Origin: Lacibacter sp. H407
GTDB lineage: Bacteria > Bacteroidota > Bacteroidia > Chitinophagales > Chitinophagaceae
Assembly (NCBI RefSeq): GCF_037892605.1
Contig: NZ_JBBKTU010000001.1
Span: forward strand, 1,488,001-1,552,000
Reading direction: 5' to 3'
DNA length: 64,000 nt
Every line of letters starts with the position of its first letter. The first letter of the stretch is position 1. Below the pieces are notes generated by a model, which saw nothing but the letters and a program-made list of their open reading frames with translations, was not told the DNA's origin and did not search any database. Shown in pieces: positions 42,575 through 52,217 of the stretch. A program made the position numbers and the translations under genes.

Positions 42575-42919
42575 TCACGCTGTCGCTTTTTCACCCAACA
42601 TCAGTATTTCATTCACCTGCACTTCGGTGATATACTTTTTGTTGCCCTCTTTATCGTTATAACTGCGGTTGATGAGTTTTCCTTCAATCATCACCTCTTT
42701 TCCTTTCACCAGGTATTTTTCAACAATCTCGGCTACTTTGCCCCAAGCCACCAAACTGTGCCACTGCGTTTCTGTTATCTTTTCGCCTTTGGCGTTACGA
42801 TAACTTTCATTGGTGGCTACACTAAAGCGGGCCATCTTTTTACCACCATCTAATGTTCTTACTTCCGGAGCGTTGCCCAGGTTACCAATCAGCTGCACTT
42901 TGTTTTTTAATGCGTACAT
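42575..42919 (-). CDS. ssb: Single-stranded DNA-binding protein without the acidic C-terminal tail
   Basis: 114 residues, one OB fold: KNKVQLIGNLGNAPEVRTL, ARFSVATNES, TQWHSLVAWGKVAEIVEKYLVKGKEVMIEGKL and TEVQVNEILML. Housekeeping SSBs end in an acidic tip (DDDIPF type) that recruits partner proteins; this one stops at LGEKATA. It therefore looks like a second, tailless SSB paralogue. It lies upstream of the GxxExxY gene, with the palindromic repeat between. Confidence 0.92.
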   Translation of the reverse strand: MYALKNKVQLIGNLGNAPEVRTLDGGKKMARFSVATNESYRNAKGEKITETQWHSLVAWGKVAEIVEKYLVKGKEVMIEGKLINRSYNDKEGNKKYITEVQVNEILMLGEKATA

Positions 42920-43131
42920 AACTTTGAAATTTGCCGCCTGCAGTTATTGTACAGGCGAGGTTTAAAATTTGTTATCTCAGTCGAACAGTACTTGCTTTCC
43001 CGTTGACAACACAAAGATGCCCAGCTGCAAAAACGAGAGTCGGTTGTTACCCGTTTCTTCCCGAAGCTAAACGTGTAGAAACGTTTGCACACGGATAAAT
43101 AAGTTGTATCTTATTGGCTCAAACATCGACT

Positions 43132-43509
43132 ATGACTGCATCTGACAACAAAGTCTGCCTTGCCTGTGGCAAAGCATTAAAAGGAAGAGTGGATAAGAAA
43201 TTCTGTGATGATTACTGCCGCAATAATTACAACAATCAACAAAAAGCAAAAGGGAGCCACAGCAGTTTTGTACGCAACATCAACAATACATTATTAAAGA
43301 ACCGAAAGATCCTGGAAAGTCTTTTACCCGAAGCAGAAGAAACAGCCAAAGCCAATAAAGATAAACTGCAACGGCTCGGCTTTCATTTCAAATACATCAC
43401 ACATCTCTACACAACCAAAACAGGCAAAACCTATTTTTATTGTTACGATTATGGCTACCTGCCTTTAGAGAATGATTGGTTTCTAATTGTGAAAAAGAAA
43501 GAAGAATAA
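43132..43509 (+). CDS. Small zinc-ribbon-like protein
   Basis: 125 residues from the ATG at 43132; the frame extends upstream to a TTG. Four cysteines in CLACGKALKGRVDKKFCDDYCRNNY form a CxxC-CxxxC metal-binding pattern, close to DUF2116-type ribbons. The rest is basic, with KTYFYCYDYGYLPLENDWFLIVKKKEE at the end. Possibly a nucleic-acid-binding protein. Convergent with the LacI gene, 5 bp apart. Confidence 0.7.
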   Translation: MTASDNKVCLACGKALKGRVDKKFCDDYCRNNYNNQQKAKGSHSSFVRNINNTLLKNRKILESLLPEAEETAKANKDKLQRLGFHFKYITHLYTTKTGKTYFYCYDYGYLPLENDWFLIVKKKEE

Positions 43510-43514
43510 GTCAA

Positions 43515-44546
43515 CTATAATTTAATGGCCGACCCACGGATTTGCAACTCAGGTGTAAGTACACGTTTTTCAAAATCTTTTACCGGTCGTTTACTTTCTA
43601 CCAACTGCAATAACAATTCGGTGGCAGCTCTGCCCATTTCTTCAGCCGGTTGACGGATCACGGTCAACGGCGGATCAACCAATTCAGCAATATCAGAATT
43701 ACTGAATCCGATCAAGGCTATATCGCTTGGAATTACAATGCCACGGCGTTTTAATGTTTTTAAGCAGCCGGTGGTTAATTTATCGCTGGTGGTAATGAGT
43801 GCGTCGGGCTTTTGTTTCAGCGTCAGCAATTTGTTCACGGCTTCTTCCACTTCTGAAAAAACCATACCGCCATAAAAACAATGCTGTACATATTCTTTAC
43901 TGTACGAAAGGTTATGTGCTTTCAACGCATCATGATAACCGGCCAACCGTTCGGATGTAATGGATAAAAATTCAGAACCTGCTATGGCTGCAATACGTTT
44001 GAAACCGTTTTTGATAAGATGTTCGGTAGCATCGTAAGCGCCTCTGTAATTATCAACGATCACTTTGTGCGTATCAATTTCATCGTGCACACGGTCGAAC
44101 AATACAATGGGCATACCTCGGTCGTGCAATGCTTTGATATGCGTAAGATCTGTTGTTTCGGTTGAAAGAGAAATTAGCACACCATCCACTGAGCGGGACG
44201 CAAGGAACTGCAGATCGATCACTTCACGATCGTACGACTCACGGCTTTGCGATACAATTACATTATAACCACGATCGTAGGCGATCGATTCAATACCGTT
44301 GATGATCTGTGAGAAGAAGGTGTTGGCAATTTCGCAAACCACCACGCCTATGGAGCGGCTGCGTTTTTCTTTTAAGCTGAGTGCAATGGGATTGGGCTTG
44401 TAATTCAGCTTTTCTGCACAGTCCAGCACCAGCTGTTTGGTTTCGGAACTGATCTCGTGGCTATCACGTAACGCTCTTGAAACGGTAGAGGTGGAAAGCC
44501 CCAATGCCTTCGCAATATCCTTGATGGTAACAGCTTCAAATTTCAT
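43515..44546 (-). CDS. LacI-family transcriptional regulator of the pectin locus
   Basis: 343 residues. The N-terminal helix-turn-helix and hinge are VTIKDIAKALGLSTSTVSRALRDS and KLNYKPNPIALSLKEKRS, followed by a periplasmic-binding-protein-like effector domain. It is divergent from susC, and the 350-bp gap holds a palindrome with a central CpG, the usual form of a LacI-family operator. It probably controls the susCD operon in response to a sugar from pectin; the effector is unknown. A minus-strand TATCTTTA (44570-44563) is a possible -7 element. Confidence 0.93.
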   Translation of the reverse strand: MKFEAVTIKDIAKALGLSTSTVSRALRDSHEISSETKQLVLDCAEKLNYKPNPIALSLKEKRSRSIGVVVCEIANTFFSQIINGIESIAYDRGYNVIVSQSRESYDREVIDLQFLASRSVDGVLISLSTETTDLTHIKALHDRGMPIVLFDRVHDEIDTHKVIVDNYRGAYDATEHLIKNGFKRIAAIAGSEFLSITSERLAGYHDALKAHNLSYSKEYVQHCFYGGMVFSEVEEAVNKLLTLKQKPDALITTSDKLTTGCLKTLKRRGIVIPSDIALIGFSNSDIAELVDPPLTVIRQPAEEMGRAATELLLQLVESKRPVKDFEKRVLTPELQIRGSAIKL

Positions 44547-44929
44547 ATTGGCAGAGTTGAAGTAAAGATAGTTTATTCAGAACGTAAAAAGGGCAGGGCG
44601 TTGAGGCAAAACAGCGTAACCAATTGTGAATCAAATTTTTTTAAAAAACAGACAGCGCAGGACAGTTAAATAAAAATGGCATCGTTCTCGGGAACGATTG
44701 CGTAAATAAAAGGTTTTAAACGCTTCGGGAATCCTCAAAAACTGCATAGACTTGTTCTGAGAAAATGACGAAACTGCTTGTTCCATTCTTTGCCATCGAA
44801 CGGTTTCAATTCACAAGCCATTTGTTAACGATTCAAATTTCTGAGTAACTATTTTATTTAAACATTCCTTCCTGCTTTACCTGCTTACTACACGGAATGA
44901 ATGATCAATTCTTAAAAACAAAGCACAGT
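44547..44929 (+). other. Regulatory region between lacI-type gene and susC
   Basis: 383 bp between divergent genes, with no gene. It holds the candidate LacI operator at 44681-44698, a further half-site-like AACGATTC at 44827-44834, and A/T-rich tracts. I could not place the susC promoter with confidence: the nearest TTTG and TATTTTAT pair is spaced 25 bp. Confidence 0.6.
44681..44698. promoter_or_regulatory. Candidate LacI-family operator
   Basis: ATCGTTCTCGGGAACGAT is an 18-bp palindrome with one mismatched pair and CG at its exact centre. The right half continues as AACGATTGC, a sequence that recurs upstream of the sugar symporter gene. Confidence 0.6.
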
Positions 44930-47900
44930 ATGAAACAATCTTTCTTCCTGCTTTTGCTGATGATGTGCGGTACATTATTGTTTGCCCAAAGCCGCCAGAT
45001 CAAAGGAAAAGTAATGGACGATGCGGGCGCACCTTTACAAGGCGTAAACGTATTACTAAGCGGAACACAAAAAGGAGTGCAAACAGATGCAACCGGAAGT
45101 TTTGCTCTTGATGCACCGGGAACAGGTACGGTAACACTGGTAATCAGTTATAGCGGCTTTAAAACACAAACGCTGAGAGTTGATGGCAAATCAGCAGTAT
45201 CGATCAGTTTAGAAAAAGATGTGAGTACCTTGGAAGATGTAGTGGTGGTTGGCTACTCAACAATTGCCCGTAAAGATCTTACCGGCTCAGTATCATCCGT
45301 AAATTCAAAACAATTAAAAGACATTCCCATTTCTTCAGCAGCCGAAGCAATTCAAGGGCGCTTGGCTGGTGTTCAAGCTATTGCATCAGAAGGTGCTCCG
45401 GGTGCAGATATAATTATTCGGGTGCGTGGGGGCAGTTCCATTACACAAGATAATGGACCATTATATATTGTGGATGGTGTACAAGTAGAAAATGCATTAA
45501 CTGTTCTTTCGCCACAGGATATAGCATCGATCGATGTATTGAAAGATGCTTCTACCACTGCAATCTATGGTGCAAGGGGTGCCAATGGGGTGGTGATTAT
45601 TACTACAAAGGCTGGGCGTCCGGGTAAAACAACAGTAACTTATAATGGAACAGTTGGTTTCAGACAAATACCTAAAACGGTTGATGTACTAAGTCCTTAT
45701 GAATTTGTGAGATGGCAGTATGAGCGCAGCCGAGGTAATACCACCGACAGCAGCAGCTTTGCGCAAACCTATGGCACAAACTGGGATACATTGAACGTGT
45801 ATAAAAACATCGACGCTATAAATTGGCAAGATCGTGTGTTTGGTCGCCAGGCAAAGTTTCAGAATCACAATGTAGCAGTAAACGGAGGCAATCAAAATAC
45901 CAGTTTCAATTTAAGTATTACAGCTAACCGTGAAGAAGGTATTCAGCTGCAATCGGGTTTTGACCGTAACCTCGTTAATTTCAAATTAGATCATAAGATC
46001 TCTGAAAAAGTAAAAGTAGGATTCACAACCCGTTACCTTAATCAGGTAATACGTGGTGCAGGCACAACCAACAGTGGTACACGAACAACCAACCGTTTAC
46101 GCCACACGATAAATTATCGGCCGTTTGAGATTCCGTTCAATGGTGGCGGTGCTGATGATTTTGATGAAGCATATTATATTGCTTCAGCAGGAGCCATTAA
46201 CCCTGTTATTCTTACAGACGCAGAATACCGTAAGCAAACAACAAATGCATTGTACCTGACGGGTTATCTTAATTTCAATATCACAAAGAATTTAGTGTTT
46301 CGTTCAACCGTTGGTTACGATAATGCAGGTGTGGGCACAGATTTGTTTTACAGCAAAATAACTCCAACTGCAAGAAACTTTGCTTCTTTACCTGTTGCCT
46401 CTATTGGTACGCAGGATAACTGGCAGATAAGTAATTCCAATACGTTGCAATATGCAGTAAAGAATTATAAAAAGCACCACGATATTTCTTTGCTTGTTGG
46501 TGAGGAAACAGTTGATCGTCGTTCCAGCCAAAACTCAATTGAAACACGATATTTCCCAAGCGAAATAAGTGCACAAAAGGCATTGGCAAATATGGGCCTT
46601 GGTTCAGTACCTTCCGGTTCAACTGCACAACAGCCGTTGCCAACGTCATTTGTACAACCGGCCGACAGAATACTTTCTTTCTTTGGCCGTGCAAGCTATG
46701 CATATGATGATAAGTATCTTGCAACGTTTAATCTGCGGGCCGATCGCTCATCGAAGTTTGCATCAGAGAATGGCACACTCATTTTCCCATCGGGCTCCAT
46801 TGCATGGCGTTTCTCCAGAGAAAAATTCTTTGAAAAAATAACCTGGCTTAACGATGGAAAAATTCGCTTTGGTTATGGTGCTGTAGGTAATAACCGCATT
46901 GGTAATTTGCTTTATCAGCAATTGTATGGTGTAACCGGCCAGTATGCATTTAATCATTCGATTGTTCCGGGCTTCGCACCAATATCGTTGGCAAATCCGG
47001 GGTTGCGCTGGGAAAAAAATATTACACGTAATCTTGGCCTCGATCTTTCGTTCTTTAATGGAAAGCTGCAATTCACATTTGATGCATATAAAAACTCGGC
47101 AAACGATTTGTTGCTCGATGTGGCAATACCACCAACAACCGGTTACACTTCGCAGATACAGAACATTGGTTCAACATCCAACAGAGGTCTGGAGTTTCAG
47201 ATTAATGCAACGCCTGTAAGTAAACGTGATTTCACGTGGACATCAAACTTTAATATTTCGTTCAATGAAAACAAAGTAGAAAGTCTCGGTGGTGTAACTG
47301 AACTGGTGCGTAACTCCGGTTGGCAGGGAAGTGACGGTGTTCCTGATTTTCTGGTGCGTGTGGGACAACCAACAGGTTTAATGTATGGCTTTGTTACTGA
47401 TGGCTTTTACCAGATCAGCGATTTTAATTACAACAGCACAACCGCAACCTATACCATTAAGCCTGGTATTGCAGTAAACAGTGTGTACGGAACTCCGCAG
47501 CCAGGTATGCTGAAGTGGAAAGATCTTAATGGCGATGGTATTATTACTTCAGACAGTGACCGAACAGTTATTGGCAATGCCAACCCAAAATTCATTGGAG
47601 GATGGAACAATCAGTTTTCTTATAAAAATTTCGACCTCAGTATCTTCTTCAACTTTGTGGTTGGAAATGATCTTTACAATGCAAATAAACTCGAGTGGAC
47701 TGATGGCGCTTTTGCCAACCTGAATATGCTCAATATTATGAAAGACAGATGGACCAATATTGATGCTAATGGAACCACAGTAACAGATCCGGATGCTCTT
47801 GCAAAACTCAATGCCAATGCAAAAATCTGGAGCCCCGTTCGTGTTCAACGTTGGTGGTTACATTCATGGGCCATTGAAGACGGATCATACCTCCGCATCA

Positions 47901-48127
47901 ATAACCTTACGCTTGGTTATACATTGCCAAAGAAAATTACAGGTCGTGTGAAAATTTCATCATTACGTGTATTTGGCACAGTAAACAATTTGGCTACGAT
48001 TACCGGTTATACAGGCTATGACCCTGATGTAACAGCAAGAAGAAACGATCCGCTTACGCCAGGCGTTGACTTTGCTGCGTATCCAAGAGCAAGAACATGG
48101 GTATTTGGTGTAAACGTTGCATTTTAA
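44930..48127 (+). CDS. SusC/RagA-type TonB-linked outer-membrane transporter
   Basis: About 1065 residues from the ATG at 44930; an upstream ATG at 44897 would put 11 residues before the signal peptide. Signal MKQSFFLLLLMMCG to LLFAQ, carboxypeptidase-regulatory-like domain (IKGKVMDDAGAPLQGVNVLLSG), TonB box region (EDVVVVGYS), plug domain with IQGRLAGVQAIASEG and GPLYIVDGVQV, then the barrel ending RTWVFGVNVAF. It imports oligosaccharides across the outer membrane with its SusD partner, here probably pectin fragments. Confidence 0.96.
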   Translation: MKQSFFLLLLMMCGTLLFAQSRQIKGKVMDDAGAPLQGVNVLLSGTQKGVQTDATGSFALDAPGTGTVTLVISYSGFKTQTLRVDGKSAVSISLEKDVSTLEDVVVVGYSTIARKDLTGSVSSVNSKQLKDIPISSAAEAIQGRLAGVQAIASEGAPGADIIIRVRGGSSITQDNGPLYIVDGVQVENALTVLSPQDIASIDVLKDASTTAIYGARGANGVVIITTKAGRPGKTTVTYNGTVGFRQIPKTVDVLSPYEFVRWQYERSRGNTTDSSSFAQTYGTNWDTLNVYKNIDAINWQDRVFGRQAKFQNHNVAVNGGNQNTSFNLSITANREEGIQLQSGFDRNLVNFKLDHKISEKVKVGFTTRYLNQVIRGAGTTNSGTRTTNRLRHTINYRPFEIPFNGGGADDFDEAYYIASAGAINPVILTDAEYRKQTTNALYLTGYLNFNITKNLVFRSTVGYDNAGVGTDLFYSKITPTARNFASLPVASIGTQDNWQISNSNTLQYAVKNYKKHHDISLLVGEETVDRRSSQNSIETRYFPSEISAQKALANMGLGSVPSGSTAQQPLPTSFVQPADRILSFFGRASYAYDDKYLATFNLRADRSSKFASENGTLIFPSGSIAWRFSREKFFEKITWLNDGKIRFGYGAVGNNRIGNLLYQQLYGVTGQYAFNHSIVPGFAPISLANPGLRWEKNITRNLGLDLSFFNGKLQFTFDAYKNSANDLLLDVAIPPTTGYTSQIQNIGSTSNRGLEFQINATPVSKRDFTWTSNFNISFNENKVESLGGVTELVRNSGWQGSDGVPDFLVRVGQPTGLMYGFVTDGFYQISDFNYNSTTATYTIKPGIAVNSVYGTPQPGMLKWKDLNGDGIITSDSDRTVIGNANPKFIGGWNNQFSYKNFDLSIFFNFVVGNDLYNANKLEWTDGAFANLNMLNIMKDRWTNIDANGTTVTDPDALAKLNANAKIWSPVRVQRWWLHSWAIEDGSYLRINNLTLGYTLPKKITGRVKISSLRVFGTVNNLATITGYTGYDPDVTARRNDPLTPGVDFAAYPRARTWVFGVNVAF

Positions 48128-48147
48128 TCAAATAAAAAATGATTGCT

Positions 48148-49965
48148 ATGAATAAAAGAATTTTTCAAATAGTTATTGTTGCTTTTACTGCGCTGTTATC
48201 ATTCTCGATGACAGGCTGTAAAAAATATACTGAAGTTGAGTCAGTGTCGCAATACAGTGTTGCGCAGGCATTTTCTGATCCTGCCAACGCCTATTCAGCA
48301 GTAGTAGGTGTATATGACGAACTGCAGGGCGATAATGGTTATGGCATTCGCATCAGCATGTATTATCCATACGATACTGATGAAGGTATTGTAAGTGGTA
48401 ATATTGATAATGGTCGTCGTGGTGTTGGCCGTTATCAATTGTTACTTACCAATTCAGAAATAGCAAATCCTTTCCGCCAGTTGTATCGTGGTTTGGAAAA
48501 AGCCAATCTGTGCATTGAACAGATCCCTTTAATGGAACAATACAACAACGGTACAGAGGCAGAGAAAAAAGAACTCAGACGTTTATATGGCGAAGCATTA
48601 ACTCTCCGGGCACAGTTTTTATTTGAACTTATCCGCAACTGGGGAGATGTGCCTGCGCCAATGATTCCTGCCTACAAGCAAACGAATTTATTTATACCGC
48701 AAACAAACCGTGATTCAACGTATGATAAACTGATCGCAGATCTTGCAACGGCAATTGACCTCTTGCCATGGCGTTTAGAAGTGCCACGTAACGAACGCAT
48801 CACCAAAGGAGCAGCAAAAGCATTGCGTGCCAGGCTTGCACTTTTCCGTGGTGGTTATTCTTTGCGCAGCAATGGACAAATGGAACGCCGGAACGACTAT
48901 CTCACATACTACCAAATTGCAAAGAAGGAATGTGAAGAGTTAATGGCCAACAGAAATCAGCACACAATCAATCCAAGCTACAGTGACGTTTGGCGAAAAG
49001 TAACAGCTTTTACTTACGACCCCTATGGCGAAATTTTATTTGAAGTTGGAGCAGGTGGGGGTAACAGCAACAGCGATAGCAGGATGGGAAATTATGACGG
49101 GCCGAACCTTAATGCAGCATCACGCTATGGAACCGGTGGTGGTGGTATTGTAATGTTACCCAACTTTTTTTATGCGTTTGACTCGGTTGATACCAGAAGA
49201 GATATTACCATTACACATTACCAGGTAACGTCTGCAACGAATATAAAATCACAACGTCGTTTGGGTGAGTTGAATACCGGTAAGTATCGTCGTGATTGGC
49301 GGGTACCGTTATTGCCAGGTACCGTATTGAATGTTGGTTATAATTGGGCGGTAATTCGTTTCGCTGATGTTTTACTGATGTATGCTGAAGCAGTAAACGA
49401 AATTAATAACGGCCCGACTCCCGAGGCAATTGCAGCTTTTGAAGAAGTAAGAAAGCGTGGATATGGAGCTAACGAATCAATGATTGGAACTACAGCAACC
49501 GATAAAGCAGGTTTCTTTAATGCAATTGTTAACGAACGATTTCTTGAATTTGGTCATGAGGGCATCCGAAAGTATGATTTGCTTCGTTGGAACCTACTTG
49601 CTGCAAAAATTCAGGAAGCGAGAGATAAAATACTACTAATGCGAACACGTACTGCTCCCTACAACAACGTGCCGCAATATATTTACTGGCGTAATAATGG
49701 TGAAGAAATTCAATACTATGCAGGTGTTGGTGCACCGGCTAATGCGCAACCATTCTGGAGACCCACCCAAGTTCCATCTCCTACAACCGGATGGACACGT
49801 GCAGATTGGGCACAGCATTTAACTACTAACAATGCAATTGACGGGTTGCCATTGTATCAAGGTCTGGCAAGATTCTTTACGCCCGGTAAAAGCGAACTAT
49901 TCCCTTACGATCAGGCCACGTTAGCTGCATATCAGGGAATATTAAAACAGAATCCAAATTATTAA
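48148..49965 (+). CDS. SusD/RagB-family outer-membrane lipoprotein
   Basis: About 605 residues from the ATG at 48148 (48139 is an alternative). Lipobox FSMTGC near residue 24, then the TPR-like SusD helices (IRNWGDVPAPMIPAYK, KGAAKALRARLALFRGGY) and the C-terminal part with RFADVLLMYAEAVNEIN and NERFLEFGHEGIRKYDLLRW, all SusD hallmarks. It captures glycan at the surface as lid of the SusC channel. A terminator follows, so enzyme genes downstream may be read at lower level or separately. Confidence 0.95.
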   Translation: MNKRIFQIVIVAFTALLSFSMTGCKKYTEVESVSQYSVAQAFSDPANAYSAVVGVYDELQGDNGYGIRISMYYPYDTDEGIVSGNIDNGRRGVGRYQLLLTNSEIANPFRQLYRGLEKANLCIEQIPLMEQYNNGTEAEKKELRRLYGEALTLRAQFLFELIRNWGDVPAPMIPAYKQTNLFIPQTNRDSTYDKLIADLATAIDLLPWRLEVPRNERITKGAAKALRARLALFRGGYSLRSNGQMERRNDYLTYYQIAKKECEELMANRNQHTINPSYSDVWRKVTAFTYDPYGEILFEVGAGGGNSNSDSRMGNYDGPNLNAASRYGTGGGGIVMLPNFFYAFDSVDTRRDITITHYQVTSATNIKSQRRLGELNTGKYRRDWRVPLLPGTVLNVGYNWAVIRFADVLLMYAEAVNEINNGPTPEAIAAFEEVRKRGYGANESMIGTTATDKAGFFNAIVNERFLEFGHEGIRKYDLLRWNLLAAKIQEARDKILLMRTRTAPYNNVPQYIYWRNNGEEIQYYAGVGAPANAQPFWRPTQVPSPTTGWTRADWAQHLTTNNAIDGLPLYQGLARFFTPGKSELFPYDQATLAAYQGILKQNPNY

Positions 49966-49999
49966 TCCGCTCACTATTTGATATTTTAAAATAGCTCTT

Positions 50000-50030
50000 A
50001 AAAGGCTGTACCGTGCGGGCAGCCTTTTTT
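50000..50030 (+). terminator. Terminator between susD and the pectate lyase gene
   Basis: AAAAGGCTG pairs with CAGCCTTTT across an 11-nt loop, then further T. The pectate lyase ATG follows 11 bp later, so it may act as a partial attenuator inside the locus. Confidence 0.75.
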
Positions 50031-50040
50031 AACTTGAAAC

Positions 50041-51468
50041 ATGAATCAACTAAAATCAACTTCCGTTTTTCTTTTACTCCTCTTAGCCGGCAGCGGCTGT
50101 ATGTCGCAACAACAGTCAGCCACCACTGTTTCAACAACTACTACCATTGCTTTTCCTGGTGCGGAAGGATTTGGAAAATATACAACGGGTGGACGTGGCG
50201 GCAAAGTCCTGATCGTTACAAACCTCAACGACGATGGTGCCGGTAGTTTTCGTGATGCAGCAGAAGCAAAAGGCAAACGCATCATTGTATTTGCAGTGTC
50301 GGGCACTATTCACCTCCAAACAAAACTTTCAATTAAAGGAGATGTAACCATTGCCGGACAAACCGCTCCGGGTGATGGTATCTGTTTCGCAGACCAACCG
50401 GTGAGTTTAAGTGGTGATAATATTATTGTTCGTTATATCCGTGTGCGCATGGGGGATAAATACCAACGTCAAGCCGGACAGGTAAATGGCAGTGGTGGAG
50501 ATGATGCGTTTAGTGCATCTGGCCGCAAACACATCATCATCGATCATTGCTCATTCAGCTGGAGTACCGATGAAGTGTTTTCTGTTTACAAAGGTGACAG
50601 TACCACACTGCAATGGAACATCATAACTGAACCACTCAACTATTCCTATCATTTTGAAACAGGCGATAAAGATTGGGAGCATCATGGCTACGGCGGTATC
50701 TGGGGTGGAAGTCATTTGTCGGCTCATCATAATTTAATTGCACATTGTGTAAGCCGCACCCCACGTTTTAATGGTGCAAGGCTTGGTGCTGACGCAGAGT
50801 TTGTTGATTTCAGAAATAATTTGATCTATAACTGGCAACACAACAATATTTATGGCGGCGAAGGTGGACTGTATAATATGGTCAACAATTATTTCAAGTA
50901 TGGTCCGGTTACAAATAAAAATGTGCGAAGCCGGATTGTGAATCCTTCGAAAATAGAGAACCAGCCGTACGGACAGTTTTATGTGGCAGGCAATTTTGTT
51001 GATGATGCGCCTGAAGTAACAAAAGACAATCTTGCCGGTGTGCACATAGATCCGAAAGGAACAGAAGAAGAAAAGAAAACAGTTGTAAAGACGGTTGCTT
51101 TTCCAACAGATGCGATTGCTGTTCAAACAGCAGAAGATGCTTATAAAGAAATCTTATTAAAAGTTGGTGCATCATTCCAAAGAGATACAATGGATGCACG
51201 CATCATCAACGATGTGATCAACAGAACAGGAGCCATCATTGATGTACAAGGCGGATTTCCGCATCATTCAGCCTTTGAACTAACAACGAACGCATGGCCC
51301 GTTTTAAAATCCGTACCTGCGCTGACCGATACCGATAAAGATGGCATGCCAGATGAATGGGAAAAGAAAAATGGTTTGAATGCAAATGATGCAGCTGATG
51401 CAAGTACAATCAAACTGCATCAGCATTATACCAATATTGAAGTTTACATCAACAGTTTAATTAAGTAA
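50041..51468 (+). CDS. Pectate lyase (polysaccharide lyase family 1 type)
   Basis: 475 residues with a lipoprotein-like leader (LLLAGSGC). The parallel beta-helix lyase fold begins at AFPGAEGFGKYTTGGRGGKV; IIDHCSFSWSTDEVFS and HCVSRTPRFNGARLG hold the calcium-binding Asp and the catalytic Arg region. The end has TDTDKDGMPDEWEKKNG, an EF-hand-like calcium motif common in such enzymes. It cuts polygalacturonan by beta-elimination, probably at the cell surface or in the periplasm. Confidence 0.9.
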   Translation: MNQLKSTSVFLLLLLAGSGCMSQQQSATTVSTTTTIAFPGAEGFGKYTTGGRGGKVLIVTNLNDDGAGSFRDAAEAKGKRIIVFAVSGTIHLQTKLSIKGDVTIAGQTAPGDGICFADQPVSLSGDNIIVRYIRVRMGDKYQRQAGQVNGSGGDDAFSASGRKHIIIDHCSFSWSTDEVFSVYKGDSTTLQWNIITEPLNYSYHFETGDKDWEHHGYGGIWGGSHLSAHHNLIAHCVSRTPRFNGARLGADAEFVDFRNNLIYNWQHNNIYGGEGGLYNMVNNYFKYGPVTNKNVRSRIVNPSKIENQPYGQFYVAGNFVDDAPEVTKDNLAGVHIDPKGTEEEKKTVVKTVAFPTDAIAVQTAEDAYKEILLKVGASFQRDTMDARIINDVINRTGAIIDVQGGFPHHSAFELTTNAWPVLKSVPALTDTDKDGMPDEWEKKNGLNANDAADASTIKLHQHYTNIEVYINSLIK

Positions 51469-51469
51469 G

Positions 51470-52216
51470 ATGAAGAAAGTTGTTTTATTATTCGCATTAC
51501 CGATGTTTGCTTTTCTTATGCCACAGAAAAAAAAGATCAAAATCTTTATTGCCGGCGATTCTACTGCCAGCATTAAAGATGTAAAAGCGTATCCTGAAAC
51601 AGGTTGGGGAATGCCCTTTGTTTATTTCTGGGATTCAACTGTTACAGTAGTGAATAAAGCAAAGAACGGAAGAAGCACTTCTTCTTTTCAAACAGAAGGC
51701 TTATGGAAGTCGATCATGGATGAAGCAGGCGAAGGTGATTATGTGTTCATTCAGTTTGGGCATAACGATGAAGTGCCAACGAAGAAAACGTTTACAACTG
51801 AAACACAGTTTAGAGATAATCTGAAAAAATTCGTAAAAGAAACCAGAGAAAAGAAAGCAACGCCTGTGTTACTAACGCCGGTTGCCAGAAGGAAATTCAG
51901 TGCGGATGGAAAAATAGAAGGAACGCATGATGTGTATGCGCAAATTGTAAGAACTGTTGCCGAAACAGAGAAAGTTTTGTTGATTGATCTCGATAAAAAG
52001 AGCCAGGTGTTATATCAGCAATTTGGCGTAGAGTATTCGAGACTTTTATTCCTGCAATTAAAACCGGGAGAACATCCGAACTATCCCGAAGGGAAAGAAG
52101 ACAATACACATTTTAATGAATTAGGGGCGAGAATGATTGCACAAATTGTATTGCAGGAAATCAAAACATTGAACCCTGAATTATCTGAGCGAATTATAAC
52201 ACGTGTCAATAAATAG
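51470..52216 (+). CDS. Rhamnogalacturonan acetylesterase (SGNH hydrolase, CE12-like)
   Basis: 248 residues with a signal peptide. SGNH blocks are intact: FIAGDSTAS (Ser), GHNDE (Asn) and EDNTHFNELGA (Asp and His). ETGWGMPFVYFW after block I is typical of rhamnogalacturonan acetylesterases. It removes acetyl groups from rhamnogalacturonan or homogalacturonan so lyases can act. It starts 1 bp after the pectate lyase stop. Confidence 0.88.
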   Translation: MKKVVLLFALPMFAFLMPQKKKIKIFIAGDSTASIKDVKAYPETGWGMPFVYFWDSTVTVVNKAKNGRSTSSFQTEGLWKSIMDEAGEGDYVFIQFGHNDEVPTKKTFTTETQFRDNLKKFVKETREKKATPVLLTPVARRKFSADGKIEGTHDVYAQIVRTVAETEKVLLIDLDKKSQVLYQQFGVEYSRLLFLQLKPGEHPNYPEGKEDNTHFNELGARMIAQIVLQEIKTLNPELSERIITRVNK

Positions 52217-52217
52217 A

